64,000 bases of DNA from Nocardioides ochotonae. GTDB lineage: Bacteria; Actinomycetota; Actinomycetes; Propionibacteriales; Nocardioidaceae. Each line of letters starts with the position of its first letter. Position 1 is the first letter of the stretch. Shown piece after piece: positions 19,566 through 29,447 of the stretch. The notes beneath the pieces are model-generated. The model did not search any database, had not been told where the DNA came from, and saw only the letters and a program-made list of their open reading frames with translations. The DNA is taken from the NCBI RefSeq assembly GCF_011420305.2, contig NZ_CP061769.1:2901001-2965000 (forward strand). The letters are read 5' to 3'. A program made the translations under genes and the position numbers.

Positions 19566-20057
19566 TCATCGATCCCCCGCGTCCGACCTGGGGCCAACAG
19601 GGCCCGCACCGGGCGCGGGAAGGTCGAAGACGGGGATTCGGGCGCGCACGGTCCACACGACCTGCGCGACCATCCACACCAGCGTGCCGCCGATGATCCC
19701 GCCCACCATCCAGACCCGGTCCAGGGTGTCCTCGACCAGGCCGGCGTCCTCGATCGCCACGAGGGCGAGCAGCAGGAGCAGCACCTGGAGGGCATAGGTC
19801 AGCAGCGCGAAGAGCAGCGACGCCGCCGGCATCAGCCCCGCCACCGTGTGCACGGTGAAGGAGCCGAAGGAGAACACGGCGACGGCGATGAAGGCCCCGA
19901 CGAGCACCCCGAGCCCAGCGGCGGACCCGCTCACGAGGCCACCGACCGCTCCGGCCACGAGCCCCAGGCCCGCCGTCGTCACCGCAGCCCACACCAGCAC
20001 CCGCGCGCCGCTGTGGCGGCGGGGGTCGGCCGACGTCGTGGTCGGCTTCGTCGGCAT
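19566..20057 (-). CDS. atpI: ATP synthase protein I-like membrane protein
   Basis: 163 residues from ATG 20057 (a TTG four codons earlier is also possible). Four hydrophobic segments follow a basic, Thr-rich N-terminus. Sequence similarity to AtpI is weak, but its position as first gene of the operon, the length and the helix pattern agree with the AtpI role as accessory protein for F0 assembly. Call is by context plus topology. Confidence 0.7.
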   Translation of the reverse strand: MPTKPTTTSADPRRHSGARVLVWAAVTTAGLGLVAGAVGGLVSGSAAGLGVLVGAFIAVAVFSFGSFTVHTVAGLMPAASLLFALLTYALQVLLLLLALVAIEDAGLVEDTLDRVWMVGGIIGGTLVWMVAQVVWTVRARIPVFDLPAPGAGPVGPRSDAGDR

Positions 20058-20150
20058 GGTCGTCGGCAAGATCGGCGGCCCGTCGGGTCGTGTGCGGTCT
20101 GGCTGTGTCCCGAAGGTGCTCGGGCCACGGTCGCGACCCGTTCGGGCCGC

Positions 20151-20168
20151 TCGTGAAAACTATCACAA
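20151..20168 (-). promoter_or_regulatory. CRP/Rex-type site upstream of the ATP synthase operon
   Basis: The + strand reads TCGTGAA-AACT-ATCACAA. It matches the Rex consensus TTGTGAA-N4-TTCACAA at 12 of 14 defined positions, and the CRP consensus TGTGA-N6-TCACA at 9 of 10. It lies 93 bases before the atpI ATG. Rex controls ATP synthase genes in some streptomycetes. A very similar site precedes whiB1. Confidence 0.5.
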
Positions 20169-20201
20169 GGCGTAGGTACAGCGTTCTGCGCCCCCTCCCC
20201 C

Positions 20202-20225
20202 GTCTTGGGCCCCGTCTTGGGCCCC
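20202..20225. repeat. Two tandem copies of a 12-base unit
   Basis: GTCTTGGGCCCC occurs twice back to back in the 206-base gap between wecA and atpI. Nothing indicates a function. A weak 6-base stem (GTAGCG/CGCTAC) between 20245 and 20267 overlaps the wecA stop codon and might help termination, but it has no T-run. Confidence 0.4.
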
Positions 20226-20263
20226 GCCTCCGGGACCCCGTTCGGGTAGCGCCCGGGGGGTCG

Positions 20264-21412
20264 CTACGGGGCGGGCTCGTCGAGCGCCTCGAGCAGCTTG
20301 GGCTTGTGCAGGACCGGCAGCAGGAAGGTCAGCGCCACGGTGAGCACCACGGCGCTGCCGAGCGCGATCCAGACCCAAGCCCCGCGGTAGAGCGAGGGGA
20401 TCACCGTGCCGAAGGCGACCAGCGCGGCCCAGGTCCACATGATCAGGACGGCCCGGCGCTGGGAGTGCCCGATCTCCAGCAGCCGGTGGTGCAGGTGCTG
20501 CTTGTCCGGGGCGAACGGCGAGCGCCCCGCTCTCGTCCGGCGTACGACGGCCAGCACCAGGTCCAGCAAGGGCACCACGAGGATCGCGATCGGCAACAGC
20601 AGCGGTAGCAGCGTCGGCAACAGGCTGGCCTGGGTGCCCGGGCCGCCCTCCGCGATCTGGGAGCCGGAGAACTGCCCGGTCAGCGTCACCGCGCTGGCCG
20701 AGAGCACCAGGCCGATCAGCATCGAGCCGCTGTCGCCCATGAACAGGCGTGCCGGGTGGAAGTTGTGCACCAGGAACCCCGCGCAGGCACCGGCCAGGGA
20801 GATGCTGAGCAGCGCGGCGGTCGTGGCCCGGTCGGCACTGTTGAGCCGGGTCAGCTCGTAGCAGAAGACGAAGAAGGCGATCGCGCCGATGCCCACGACG
20901 CCGGCGGCCAGGCCGTCGAGGCCGTCGACGAAGTTCACCGCGTTGACGGTCGCCACGACCACGAAGCCGGTCAGCAGCGCGCCCTGGGTGCCCTCCAGGG
21001 AGAACTGCACCCCGTTGGTCCAGGGGAAGTAGAAGTACTGGATCCCGAAGAAGATGAGGAACCCGGCGGCGAGCACCTGCCCGCCGAGCTTGGTGAGCGC
21101 GTCCAGCTCGAAGAGGTCGTCGAGCACGCCGACCGCGCAGATGAGGGCGCCGGCGATCAGCACGATGCCCGCGTCCTTGAAGACGAACGGGCCGCCCAGG
21201 GAGAGGAACGGCAGCTCCCGGGCGACCAGGTAGGCAGCGACCAGGCCGCCGAGCATCGCCAGGCCGCCGAGGTACGGGATCGGCTCGTCGTGCACGTCCC
21301 GGTCGCGCACCCGGGCGACGGCGCCGGTGCGCAGCGCGATCTCGCGGGCGAACACGGTCAGCAGCGAGGTGACCGCCGCGGCGACCAGGAAGACCAGGAT
21401 GTACTCGCGCAC
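20264..21412 (-). CDS. wecA: MraY/WecA family undecaprenyl-phosphate glycosyl-1-phosphate transferase
   Basis: 382 residues, GTG start, ~11 membrane helices. Family motifs are [11 protein letters not shown] at the first cytoplasmic loop, the magnesium-binding [24 protein letters not shown] and MGDSGSM, and the His-rich [11 protein letters not shown] loop. The last is typical of WecA/TagO-type rather than MraY. It would transfer GlcNAc-1-phosphate from UDP-GlcNAc to decaprenyl- or undecaprenyl-phosphate, the first step of arabinogalactan or teichoic-acid linkers. It lies 4 bases after tsaC, as rfe does in M. tuberculosis. Confidence 0.92.
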   Translation of the reverse strand: MREYILVFLVAAAVTSLLTVFAREIALRTGAVARVRDRDVHDEPIPYLGGLAMLGGLVAAYLVARELPFLSLGGPFVFKDAGIVLIAGALICAVGVLDDLFELDALTKLGGQVLAAGFLIFFGIQYFYFPWTNGVQFSLEGTQGALLTGFVVVATVNAVNFVDGLDGLAAGVVGIGAIAFFVFCYELTRLNSADRATTAALLSISLAGACAGFLVHNFHPARLFMGDSGSMLIGLVLSASAVTLTGQFSGSQIAEGGPGTQASLLPTLLPLLLPIAILVVPLLDLVLAVVRRTRAGRSPFAPDKQHLHHRLLEIGHSQRRAVLIMWTWAALVAFGTVIPSLYRGAWVWIALGSAVVLTVALTFLLPVLHKPKLLEALDEPAP

Positions 21413-21416
21413 CGGC

Positions 21417-22085
21417 CTAGCCCTCGTCGACGAGCGTGGCGCCGAGCGGTTCCAGCACGGCGTTGAGGTCGCTCAGCGCCAGCGCCCCGCGGCGCAGCAC
21501 CCGGCCGCGCTCGCCGGTGGCGTCGATGATGGTCGAGGCCTCTGTGCCAGGAGAACTCCCGGCGTCCACGACGACCGCCACCGAGGTGCCGAGCATCTCC
21601 TCGGCCGCATCGGCGTCGGTGGCCGCGGGCAGCCCGGTGGTGTTGGCCGAGCTGACCGCCAGCGGGCCGGTGCGCTCGAGGATCGCGAGGGCGACGGGGT
21701 GGTCGGGCATCCGCACCGCGACCGTGCCGCGGGTGTCGCCGAGGTCCCACTGCAGGGACGTCTGCTGGTGGCACACGAGGGTGAGCGGGCCGGGCCAGAA
21801 CTCCTCGACCAGCGCGCGCGCCCAGGCGGGCACCCGTGTGGCCAAGGCGTCGAGGGTGGTGGCCGAGCTCACCAGCACCGGCGGCGGCATCTCGCGGCCG
21901 CGCCCCTTGGCCGCCAGCAGCCCCGCGACCGCGGCGGGGTCGAAGGCGTCCGCGCCGATCCCGTAGACCGTGTCGGTCGGCAGCACGATGAGGTCCCCGC
22001 GGCGTACGGCAGTGGTCGCGGCGGCCACCGCCGCCTCGCGCTCGTCGTCGGTGGTGGTCGGGAAGCGCTCGGTCACGCTGCTCAT
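21417..22085 (-). CDS. tsaC: L-threonylcarbamoyladenylate synthase (Sua5/YrdC family)
   Basis: 222 residues. The YrdC fold shows [33 protein letters not shown] and [11 protein letters not shown]. It makes threonylcarbamoyl-AMP from threonine, bicarbonate and ATP, the first step in t6A37 modification of ANN-decoding tRNAs. The start overlaps the prmC stop as ATGA, implying translational coupling. Confidence 0.95.
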   Translation of the reverse strand: MSSVTERFPTTTDDEREAAVAAATTAVRRGDLIVLPTDTVYGIGADAFDPAAVAGLLAAKGRGREMPPPVLVSSATTLDALATRVPAWARALVEEFWPGPLTLVCHQQTSLQWDLGDTRGTVAVRMPDHPVALAILERTGPLAVSSANTTGLPAATDADAAEEMLGTSVAVVVDAGSSPGTEASTIIDATGERGRVLRRGALALSDLNAVLEPLGATLVDEG

Positions 22086-22957
22086 CGTGCCAGTCGCGCC
22101 GTGAGGAAGCGCGCCCGGCCCGCGAGGTCGCGGTGGTCGCGGACGTCGGCCCAGCGCCCGGTGCCCGCGAAGACCGCAGGCGCCGACTCACCCTGCACGT
22201 CGGCGTGCTCGGCGCCGACCACTCCCCCGCGGCGCAGCAGCACCGCCGCCCGGCGCTCGAGCACGCGCAGCGCGTCGAGGCCGTCCTGGCCCGAGAAGAG
22301 CGCGAGGTGCGGGTCGTGGTCGCGGGCCTCGGGGGCGACCGACTCCCAGGCCTCCAGCGGGATGTACGGCGGGTTGCAGGTCAGCACGTCGACGGTGCCC
22401 ACCAGCTCCTCGAAGGCCGTGGCCATGTCGCCGAGCCGGAGCTCGACGCCGGTGCCGGCCAGGTTGCGCTCGGCCCAGGCGTGCGCGCCGGGGTCCAGCT
22501 CGACGGCGTGCACCCGGGCGCCGGGCACCTCGTCGGCGAGCGCCTTCGCGACCGCGCCGGACCCGGTGCACAGGTCGAGGACCACGCACTCGCCGCGCTC
22601 GGCGAGGACCTCGCTGGCACGCTCCACCGCCCACCCGGCGAGCAGCTCGGTCTCGGGCCGGGGCACGAACACGCCCGGGCCGACGGCCAGCTCGACGTGG
22701 CGGAACCAGGCGACCCCGGTGAGGTGCTGCAGCGGCTCGCGGTCCGCCCGGCGGGCCACCAGTGCCGTGTAGCGCTCCGCGTCGTCCGCGGCGACCTCGT
22801 CGAGGAGCACCAGCGCGCCACGGGTGGTGCCGAGCACGTGCGCGAGCAGCTCGGCCGCGTCGTGCTCGGGGCTGGCGACCCCGGCGTCCCGCAGCCGCGC
22901 GACCGCCTCGGTGAGCAGGTCGCGGCGGCGGCGGGCGCCGGCGTGCTGGGGGCTCAC
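22082..22957 (-). CDS. prmC: Release factor glutamine N5-methyltransferase PrmC
   Basis: 291 residues. The N-terminal helical domain (~1-80) is followed by a SAM-dependent methyltransferase fold with [15 protein letters not shown] and the catalytic NPPY (LTCNPPYIP). It methylates the Gln of the GGQ motif in release factors, here presumably the product of prfA directly upstream. The GTG start overlaps the prfA stop as GTGA. Confidence 0.95.
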   Translation of the reverse strand: MSPQHAGARRRRDLLTEAVARLRDAGVASPEHDAAELLAHVLGTTRGALVLLDEVAADDAERYTALVARRADREPLQHLTGVAWFRHVELAVGPGVFVPRPETELLAGWAVERASEVLAERGECVVLDLCTGSGAVAKALADEVPGARVHAVELDPGAHAWAERNLAGTGVELRLGDMATAFEELVGTVDVLTCNPPYIPLEAWESVAPEARDHDPHLALFSGQDGLDALRVLERRAAVLLRRGGVVGAEHADVQGESAPAVFAGTGRWADVRDHRDLAGRARFLTARLAR

Positions 22958-24027
22958 TGCTCCAGCGCCTCGAGGCGGGCGGCGAAGTCGGCGTCGAGGC
23001 AGGAGCCGATGACCGGGCCGAGCGCGCCGTCGAGCACCTGGTCGAGGTTGTAGGACTTGTAGCCGGTCCGGTGGTCGGAGATCCGGTTCTCGGGATAGTT
23101 GTAGGTGCGGATCCGCTCGGAGCGGTCCACGGTGCGCACCTGGCTGCGCCGGGCGTCGCTGGCCTCGGCGTCGGCCGCCTCCTGGGCGGCGGCGAGGAGC
23201 CGCGCGCGCAGGATCCGCATCGCCTGCTCCTTGTTCTGCAGCTGGCTCTTCTCGTTCTGACAGCTCACCACGATGCCGGTCGGCACGTGGGTGATCCGGA
23301 CCGCGGAGTCGGTGGTGTTGACGCTCTGGCCACCGGGACCGCTGGAGCGGAAGACGTCGATGCGCAGGTCGTTGTCGTCGACGTCGACCTCCACCTGCTC
23401 GGCCTCGGGCAGCACCAGGACGCCGGCGGCGCTGGTGTGCACCCGGCCCTGGGACTCGGTGACGGGCACCCGCTGCACGCGGTGCACGCCGCCCTCGAAC
23501 TTCAGCTGGGCGTACGGCGCCTCGCCGGGCGCCGGGGTCCCCTTCGCCTTCACCGCCACCGTGACGGACTTGTAGCCGCCCAGGTCGGACTCGTGGGCGT
23601 CGAGCATCTCGACCTTCCAGCCCTGCGCCTCGGCGTACCGGGTGTACATGCGCAGCAGGTCGCCGGCGAACAGCGCCGACTCCTCGCCGCCCTCCCCGGA
23701 CTTCACCTCGAGGATCGCGTCCTTGTCGTCGCCGGGGTCGCGGGGCACGAGCAGGCGGCGCAGCCGCTCCTCGGCGGTGTGGCGCTGCTCGACGAGCGCG
23801 GTCACCTCCTCGGCGAAGGCGGGGTCCTCGGCCGCGAGCTCGCGCGCGGCCTCGACGTCCTCGCCGAGACGCTGCCAGTCGCGCCAGGTCGTCACGATCG
23901 CCGAGAGCGCGTGGTAGCGGCTGTTGAGCCGCTTTGCCAGGCGCGCGTCGGCGTGGGTCTCGGGAGCAGCGAGCCGCTGCTCCAGGTCGGCATGCTCGGC
24001 GAGCATCCCCTCGACTGCCTCGAACAC
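22954..24027 (-). CDS. prfA: Peptide chain release factor 1
   Basis: 357 residues from GTG 24027, chosen because GAGGAG lies 4 bases upstream and the protein then begins [18 protein letters not shown], the normal RF1 N-terminus. The peptidyl-tRNA hydrolysis motif [14 protein letters not shown] is present (Gln is the PrmC target). RF1 reads UAG and UAA stop codons. Confidence 0.96.
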   Translation of the reverse strand: MFEAVEGMLAEHADLEQRLAAPETHADARLAKRLNSRYHALSAIVTTWRDWQRLGEDVEAARELAAEDPAFAEEVTALVEQRHTAEERLRRLLVPRDPGDDKDAILEVKSGEGGEESALFAGDLLRMYTRYAEAQGWKVEMLDAHESDLGGYKSVTVAVKAKGTPAPGEAPYAQLKFEGGVHRVQRVPVTESQGRVHTSAAGVLVLPEAEQVEVDVDDNDLRIDVFRSSGPGGQSVNTTDSAVRITHVPTGIVVSCQNEKSQLQNKEQAMRILRARLLAAAQEAADAEASDARRSQVRTVDRSERIRTYNYPENRISDHRTGYKSYNLDQVLDGALGPVIGSCLDADFAARLEALEQ

Positions 24028-24110
24028 GACACTCCTCGACTGCACCACTGATCGAACTGACCAGGCCCGGAAGGACCCGGCTGGCACGGGCGGGTACCCG
24101 TGAAATGCAA

Positions 24111-24144
24111 GCACCGGTCGCCGCCCGAGGGCGACGACCGGTGC
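24111..24144 (-). terminator. Hairpin terminator after rpmE
   Basis: GCACCGGTCG (24111-24120) pairs with CGACCGGTGC (24135-24144), with further pairing of the inner CGCCC/GGGCG. On the minus strand it begins 10 bases after the rpmE stop and is followed by TTGCATTTC. It would separate rpmE from prfA transcription. Confidence 0.7.
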
Positions 24145-24154
24145 AGGGTGACAG

Positions 24155-24370
24155 CTACTTCTTGGCTGCCTTGGCGTAGCGGGCCTCGAAGCGGGCGACG
24201 CGGCCGCCGGTGTCGAGGATCTTCTGCTTGCCGGTGTAGAACGGGTGGCACTGCGAGCACACGTCGGCCTTGATCTGGCCCGAGGTCTCGGTGCTGCGGG
24301 TGGTGAACGTCGCGCCGCAGGTGCAGGTCACCTGGGTCTCGACGTAGGTGGGGTGGATGTCCTTCTTCAT
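24155..24370 (-). CDS. rpmE: 50S ribosomal protein L31 (zinc-binding form)
   Basis: 71 residues, [19 protein letters not shown] start. The four cysteines of the zinc-binding 'C+' form are present (CTC near 16-18 and CSQC near 38-41). The zinc-independent paralogue is not in the window. It sits between the orphan receiver gene and prfA. Confidence 0.97.
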   Translation of the reverse strand: MKKDIHPTYVETQVTCTCGATFTTRSTETSGQIKADVCSQCHPFYTGKQKILDTGGRVARFEARYAKAAKK

Positions 24371-24545
24371 GGTGTCCTCTCAGCCGCCGGGTCGCCGTCC
24401 GCGGGGTGCGGACCGGACGTGAACCGGAACCAGCACAGAAGTGTGCCACTGCAGCCAACGCAGCGGTAATCGGGCCCATTCCCGAACCCGCGCTCCGCAC
24501 CGGACCACGCGGTGTCTGCTCGGTCACGCCGTCGCGGGCGTCGGG

Positions 24546-24917
24546 CTAGACGACCCTCGCGAGCAGGGCCTCGACCCGCGAGGCGAGCTCGCGGGGGCTG
24601 AACGGCTTGGTGATGTAGTCGTCGGCGCCGGAGTCGAAGCCGTTCTCCACGTCCGTCTCCTGGGCGCGCGCGGTGAGCAGGATCACCGGCAGGTCCGCGA
24701 GGGCGGGGTCGGCGCGGATGGCCCGGATCGCGTCGAGGCCGGAGACGCCCGGCATCATCACGTCGAGGACCGCCAGGTCGGGCCGGTCCCCCCGGCACGC
24801 GTCGATCGCGGCCTGGCCGTCGGCCACCGCGGTGATCTCGTGGCCCAGTGTGGAGAGCTTGAACTCCACGAGCTCGCGGATGTCGACGTCGTCGTCCGCG
24901 ACCAGGATCCGTGCCAC
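24546..24917 (-). CDS. Single-domain response regulator (orphan receiver)
   Basis: 123 residues from GTG 24917, preceded by a G-run 7 bases upstream. A complete CheY-like receiver: acidic pocket DDD at 8-10, phospho-acceptor D52 (VLDVMMPG), conserved Thr in LLTARAQ and Lys in ITKPFSP. No output domain. The 'SGADDYITKPFSPREL' stretch is usual for OmpR-like or diguanylate-cyclase-linked receivers. No kinase gene is adjacent. It interrupts the otherwise conserved rpmE-rho neighbourhood. Confidence 0.88.
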   Translation of the reverse strand: MARILVADDDVDIRELVEFKLSTLGHEITAVADGQAAIDACRGDRPDLAVLDVMMPGVSGLDAIRAIRADPALADLPVILLTARAQETDVENGFDSGADDYITKPFSPRELASRVEALLARVV

Positions 24918-25079
24918 GAGCAAACCCCCCTGAGACTCGGCGGACACTGCAGGTGAGCCTATCCGGATCGCCGCCCCCGCGGGCCCGGACCGGGCAACCC
25001 GCGAGGACGGGACGAGGGGCCGGTCGGCCCGCGGCCGACCGACCCCTCCTCCACATGTGCCGGTGTCCCGGACGCGTCC

Positions 25080-27206
25080 TCAGCTGCCGGCGCGGTGCAT
25101 CTTCATCAGGAGCTCGACGTTGCTCTGGGTGCCGCGCAGGCGCTCGTGCAGCAGCTCGGCCGCCTCCTGCTCGCTCCGCTCGGCCAGCGCGCCGCGCAGC
25201 TGCCCGACCACCGCTGCCTCCTCGGGGCTGAAGAGCAGCTCCTCGTGGCGGGTGCCCGAGGCGGCGACGTCGATCGCCGGGAAGAGGCGCTTGTCGGCGA
25301 GCCCCCGGCTGAGCCGCAGCTCCATGTTGCCGGTCCCGGTGAACTCCTCGAAGATCACCTCGTCCATCGCCGAGCCGCTGTCGACGACCGCGGTGGCGAG
25401 GATCGTGAGCGAGCCGCCGTTCTCGATGTTGCGCGCGGCGCCGAAGAACTTCTTGGGCGGGTACATCGCCGCCGCGTCGACGCCGCCGGACAGCATCCGG
25501 CCGCTGGCGGGGGTGGCGAGGTTGTAGGCGCGCGCGAGGCGGGTGATGCCGTCGAGCAGCACCACGACGTCGTGGCCGAGCTCGACGAGCCGCTTGGCAC
25601 GCTCGATCGCCAGCTCGGCGACCAGGGTGTGGTCGGCCGGGGGGCGGTCGAAGGTCGAGGCGATGACCTCGCCCTTGACCGAGCGCTCGAAGTCGGTGAC
25701 CTCCTCGGGACGCTCGTCCACGAGCACGACCATCAGGTGGCACTCGGGGTTGTTGGCGGTGATCGAGGCCGCGACGGCCTGCAGCAACGTCGTCTTGCCG
25801 GCCTTGGCGGGCGACACGATCAGGCCGCGCTGGCCCTTGCCGACGGGGGCGGCCAGGTCGATGATGCGCCCGATCAGGTTGTCCGCGCCGGTCTCCAGGC
25901 GCAGCCGCTCGGAGGGGTGCACGGGGGTCAGGCGCGAGAACTCCACGCGGTCCCGGGCCGCCTCCGGGTCCGACCCGTTGACGCTCTCGAGGCGCACCAT
26001 CGGGTTGAACTTCTCCTTGCGCTCGCCCTCACGGGGCTGGCGCACCTGGCCGACGACGGCGTCGCCGCGACGCAGGCCGAACTTCCGGACCATCGACAGC
26101 GACAGGTAGACGTCGTCGGGACCCGGCAGGTAGCCGGTCGTCCGCACGAACGCGTAGTTGTCGAGCACGTCGAGGATGCCCGCGGCGGGCACGAGCACGT
26201 CGTCCTCGAGCACGGTGGTGTCCGGCTCGTTGCGCGACCCGGTGCCCGGCCGGTTGCGCTCGCGCCCCCGACGCCGGCGGTTGCGACCGCGGCCGTCCTC
26301 GTCGTCGTCGTCGTGCTGGCCCTGGCCCTGGCCCCGGTCCTGCTGGCGGTCCTGCTTGTCCTGCTGCTGGCGCTCCTGCTGCTGACGGTCCTGCTTGTCC
26401 TGCTGCTGGCGCTCCTGCTGCTGACGGTCCTGCTTGTCCTGCTGCTGGCGGTCCTGCTGCTGGCGGTCCTGCTTGTCCTGCTGGCGCGAGCGCTCGCCCC
26501 GGCCGTCCTTGCCGGCGCCGTCCTTGTTGCCGTCGCGGGTGCCGTCCTGCTTGCCGTCGCGGCGGCCGTCCTTCGACCCGGTCTGAGCGTCCTGGCCGCG
26601 CTCCTCACGCACCCGCCGCTCACGGCGCGACTGCTGCTGCTCGCCCTGGTCGGACGTGTCGCCGCGCGGCGTCTCCTCGCGCGACTCGGCGGGCTGCTCA
26701 CCGTCGCCGCGGCGCGCACGCGTACGGCGCGGGGCCTCGGCCTCGCCTCGCGGGCCGTCGGCCTGCCCGGTCTGGGCCGGACGTGCCTCGGCCTGCGGCG
26801 TCTCGGCCTGCGGCGTCTCGGCGCGGGGCGTCTCGGCCCGGGGCGTCTCGGCCTCGGCCTGCGGCGCGGCCGCGGGCGGCTGGGCCTCGCGTGCCGCGGC
26901 GCGACCGCGGGTGCGGGTCACGACGCGCGGCTTCTCCGACGCTGCGTGGACGCCCGGCGCCTGCGTAGCGGGCTGCTGATCGGCCTGGCTGCCGGTCTTG
27001 CCGGACTGGCCACCGGATTGGGCGGCCTTGATGGCGTCGACGAGCTGCGCCTTCTTCATGGCAGCGGCCCCCGGGATCCCGAGTCCGCCGGCCATCGCCT
27101 TCAGGTCGGCGAGGAGCAGGGAGTTCAGGCCGCTGCCGCGCTTGCGCGCTGCGGGCGGCTGCGTCGAGCCGGCCGGGGTCTCGGCGGGGATGTCGGTGTC
27201 GCTCAC
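25080..27206 (-). CDS. rho: Transcription termination factor Rho with long Gln-rich insertion
   Basis: 708 residues against ~420 in E. coli. Order: Rho N-terminal helical domain (LNSLLLADLKAMAGGLGIPG, ~27-65); a ~240-residue low-complexity region with AETPR/AETPQ repeats, an Arg/Asp/Lys-rich stretch and four Gln-rich 13-residue repeats; the cold-shock-like RNA-binding domain (VPAAGILDVLDNYAFVR, ~322-400); and the RecA-type ATPase with Walker A SPAKAGKTTLL (~470) and DERPEEVTDFERS. Rho is a hexameric RNA helicase that ends transcription. Long basic insertions are known in actinobacterial Rho and add RNA-binding ability; the Gln-rich repeats are notable. Confidence 0.97.
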   Translation of the reverse strand: MSDTDIPAETPAGSTQPPAARKRGSGLNSLLLADLKAMAGGLGIPGAAAMKKAQLVDAIKAAQSGGQSGKTGSQADQQPATQAPGVHAASEKPRVVTRTRGRAAAREAQPPAAAPQAEAETPRAETPRAETPQAETPQAEARPAQTGQADGPRGEAEAPRRTRARRGDGEQPAESREETPRGDTSDQGEQQQSRRERRVREERGQDAQTGSKDGRRDGKQDGTRDGNKDGAGKDGRGERSRQQDKQDRQQQDRQQQDKQDRQQQERQQQDKQDRQQQERQQQDKQDRQQDRGQGQGQHDDDDEDGRGRNRRRRGRERNRPGTGSRNEPDTTVLEDDVLVPAAGILDVLDNYAFVRTTGYLPGPDDVYLSLSMVRKFGLRRGDAVVGQVRQPREGERKEKFNPMVRLESVNGSDPEAARDRVEFSRLTPVHPSERLRLETGADNLIGRIIDLAAPVGKGQRGLIVSPAKAGKTTLLQAVAASITANNPECHLMVVLVDERPEEVTDFERSVKGEVIASTFDRPPADHTLVAELAIERAKRLVELGHDVVVLLDGITRLARAYNLATPASGRMLSGGVDAAAMYPPKKFFGAARNIENGGSLTILATAVVDSGSAMDEVIFEEFTGTGNMELRLSRGLADKRLFPAIDVAASGTRHEELLFSPEEAAVVGQLRGALAERSEQEAAELLHERLRGTQSNVELLMKMHRAGS
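26331..26477 (-). repeat. 39-base tandem repeats inside rho (13-residue Gln-rich unit)
   Basis: Three full units of 39 bases and a partial fourth, encoding DKQDRQQQxRQQQ repeats, run from 26477 down to about 26331. Units two and three encode identical peptides. A second, 15-base periodicity encodes AETPR/Q at about 26785-26865. Confidence 0.85.
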
Positions 27207-27454
27207 GTGAGGTCCTTCCCACGTTCAGTGCCGGCGCGTCACGAGGAGCGCCCGGCTGCTGGAGTCTGGTCCTCTCCACTGCCCGGGTGGACGATCACAG
27301 GACCCGGGTGCGGCTCGAACCGCGGAGACTCGGAGAGGGTCGCACCCGCGGTGCTTCCCCTCGGGGAGGTCGCGGCTGCCACGCCGTACAAGAGCGGCGC
27401 GCGGTCAGGGTACCACCGCGTTCCTGCGCCCCACCGAGAGTGCGCCGGAGCGGC

Positions 27455-28363
27455 TCAGACGGTCCGGACGCCCTCGGTGTCGACGGCCAGGTGCTGCACC
27501 GTCCAGCCCTCCGGGCAGCAGGCGAGCAGCTCGTCGGTCGCCGGGACCTCGCGCCCCCCGCAGAAGGCCAGCACGGTGGGCCCGGCCCCCGAGACGACCG
27601 CCGGGATCCCGCGGGCGCGCAGCCGGTCGACCAGGTCGAGCGAGGCCGGCATCGCCGGGCGCCGGTAGTCCTGGTGCAGGTAGTCGCGGGTCGCCAGCAG
27701 CAGGTGCTCGGGGCGGCCGGCGAGGGCCGCGACCAGCAGCGCGGCGCGCCCGGCGTCGGCGGCCGCGTCGGCGTGCGGGACCATCGCGGGCAGCAGGCCG
27801 CGGGCGACGGAGGTCGTGACGCCGTCGGCGGGCACGAACACCACCGCCGAGACCCGCGGGTCGACCGCCGAGGCGACGGCCCAGAAGGCACCGTCCTCGT
27901 GCCCGGAGATCACGAACCCGCCGTAGAACGCCGGCGCGACGTTGTCGGGATGGCCCTCCAGGTCGGCCGCCAGGCGGAACAGCGCGTCGTCGTCGAGCAG
28001 CAGCGAGCCGCCCGCGACCAGCGCGCGGGCCAGGGTGACCCCACCGACGATCGCGGCGGAGGAGGAGCCCAGGCCGCGTGCGTGCGGGATCAGGTTGCGA
28101 CACGAGAGGCGCAGGCCCGGGGGCTGCGTCCCCATCGCCTCGAACGCGGCGCGCATGGCGCGGACCACCAGGTGCGACTCGTCGCGCGGTACGCCGTCCG
28201 CGCCCGCACCCTCGACCTCGACCACGAGGCCCGACTCAGCCACCTCGGCCTCGAGCTCGTCACGCAGGTCCAGCGCGAGACCGAGGGCGTCGAAGCCCGG
28301 GCCGAGGTTGGCCGAGGTCGCCGGCACCGAGACCCGCACGGGGCCCTCGACGAAGGTCACCAC
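27455..28363 (-). CDS. thrB: Homoserine kinase
   Basis: 302 residues from GTG 28363, 4 bases after the thrC stop. An earlier in-frame start at 28417 would overlap thrC by 50 bases. The GHMP kinase motifs are present: VPATSANLGPGFDALGLAL near the start, and the ATP loop ARGLGSSSAAIVGG. It phosphorylates L-homoserine in threonine synthesis. Confidence 0.95.
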   Translation of the reverse strand: MVTFVEGPVRVSVPATSANLGPGFDALGLALDLRDELEAEVAESGLVVEVEGAGADGVPRDESHLVVRAMRAAFEAMGTQPPGLRLSCRNLIPHARGLGSSSAAIVGGVTLARALVAGGSLLLDDDALFRLAADLEGHPDNVAPAFYGGFVISGHEDGAFWAVASAVDPRVSAVVFVPADGVTTSVARGLLPAMVPHADAAADAGRAALLVAALAGRPEHLLLATRDYLHQDYRRPAMPASLDLVDRLRARGIPAVVSGAGPTVLAFCGGREVPATDELLACCPEGWTVQHLAVDTEGVRTV

Positions 28364-28367
28364 GCGC

Positions 28368-29447
28368 TCAGGCGAGGCCTGCGGCCTGGGCCGCAGCGGT
28401 GACGTCGGCGTCGACAACCGTGTCGACGAGCGGGCCGAAGCCCTCGAGCGCGGTGGCGGTGTCCTTGAGCCCGTGGCCGGTCACCGTGATCACGACCCGG
28501 GCGTCGGCGTAGGAGACCCCGGCCGCGAGCTGCTGGAGCAGCCCGGCGACGCCGGCCGCCGAGGCGGGCTCGACGAAGACGCCGTCGTGGCAGGCCAGCT
28601 CACGCTGGGCGGCGAGGATCTGCTCGTCGGTGACCGACTCGAAGCAGCCGCCGGACTCCTCGCGCGCGGCCTCGGCGAGGTGCCAGGAGGCGGGGTTGCC
28701 GATCCGGATCGCGGTGGCCTTGGTCTCCGGGTCCGGCACGGGCGCGCCGTTGACCAGGGGCGCGGCACCGGCGGCCTGGAAGCCGCGCATCACGGGCTTG
28801 CGGGTCGACCGGCCGAGGGCGGCGTACTGGTTGTAGCCCAGCCAGTAGGCGGAGATGTTGCCGGCGTTGCCCACCGGGAGCAGGTGGTAGTCGGGCGCGT
28901 CGCCGAGGAAGTCCACGATCTCGAACGCCGCCGTCTTCTGCCCCTCGAGGCGGACCGGGTTGACGGAGTTGACCAGGGCGACGGGGTACTCGTCGGCCAG
29001 GCCGCGCGCCATCGCCAGGCAGTCGTCGAAGTTGCCGCGGACCATGATCACCTGGGCGCCGTGCAGGATGGCCTGCGCCATCTTCCCGGCGGCGATCTTG
29101 CCCTCGGGGACGAGGACGAGCGGCTTGAGGCCGGCCTTGGCGGCGTACGCGGCCATCGCGGCGGAGGTGTTGCCGGTCGAGGCGCAGACCACCGCCTGGG
29201 CGCCCTCGTGCTTGGCCACCGAGATCGCCGCGGTCATGCCGCGGTCCTTGAAGGAGCCGGTCGGGTTGGAGCCCTCGACCTTGAGCCAGACCTCACCCTG
29301 GGTGAGCCCGGAGAGCCACTCGGAGTGCACCAGCGGGGTGCCGCCCTCACGCAGCGTGACGGCGGGGGTCCCCTCCGGGATGTCGAGGAGGTCGCGGTAC
29401 TCCTCGATGACGCCGCGCCACTGGTGGGTTGCTGCCATGGTGGTCAT
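28368..29447 (-). CDS. thrC: Threonine synthase
   Basis: 359 residues. AAGGAG precedes ATG 29447 by 6 bases, and the start overlaps the hom stop as ATGA. The PLP lysine lies in [11 protein letters not shown], and [16 protein letters not shown] is the phosphate-binding loop. It converts O-phosphohomoserine to threonine. Confidence 0.96.
   Translation of the reverse strand: MTTMAATHQWRGVIEEYRDLLDIPEGTPAVTLREGGTPLVHSEWLSGLTQGEVWLKVEGSNPTGSFKDRGMTAAISVAKHEGAQAVVCASTGNTSAAMAAYAAKAGLKPLVLVPEGKIAAGKMAQAILHGAQVIMVRGNFDDCLAMARGLADEYPVALVNSVNPVRLEGQKTAAFEIVDFLGDAPDYHLLPVGNAGNISAYWLGYNQYAALGRSTRKPVMRGFQAAGAAPLVNGAPVPDPETKATAIRIGNPASWHLAEAAREESGGCFESVTDEQILAAQRELACHDGVFVEPASAAGVAGLLQQLAAGVSYADARVVITVTGHGLKDTATALEGFGPLVDTVVDADVTAAAQAAGLA

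Noticed and set aside
26331..26477. Possible CRISPR array
   Set aside because: The 39-base repeats are contiguous without spacers and code in frame for Rho residues.
25095..27668. An 857-codon open frame opposite rho encoding a Leu-rich, membrane-like repeat protein
   Set aside because: It is the mirror of the Gln-rich repeats of Rho; GC-rich third positions keep the opposite strand free of stops. Rho itself has all family motifs.
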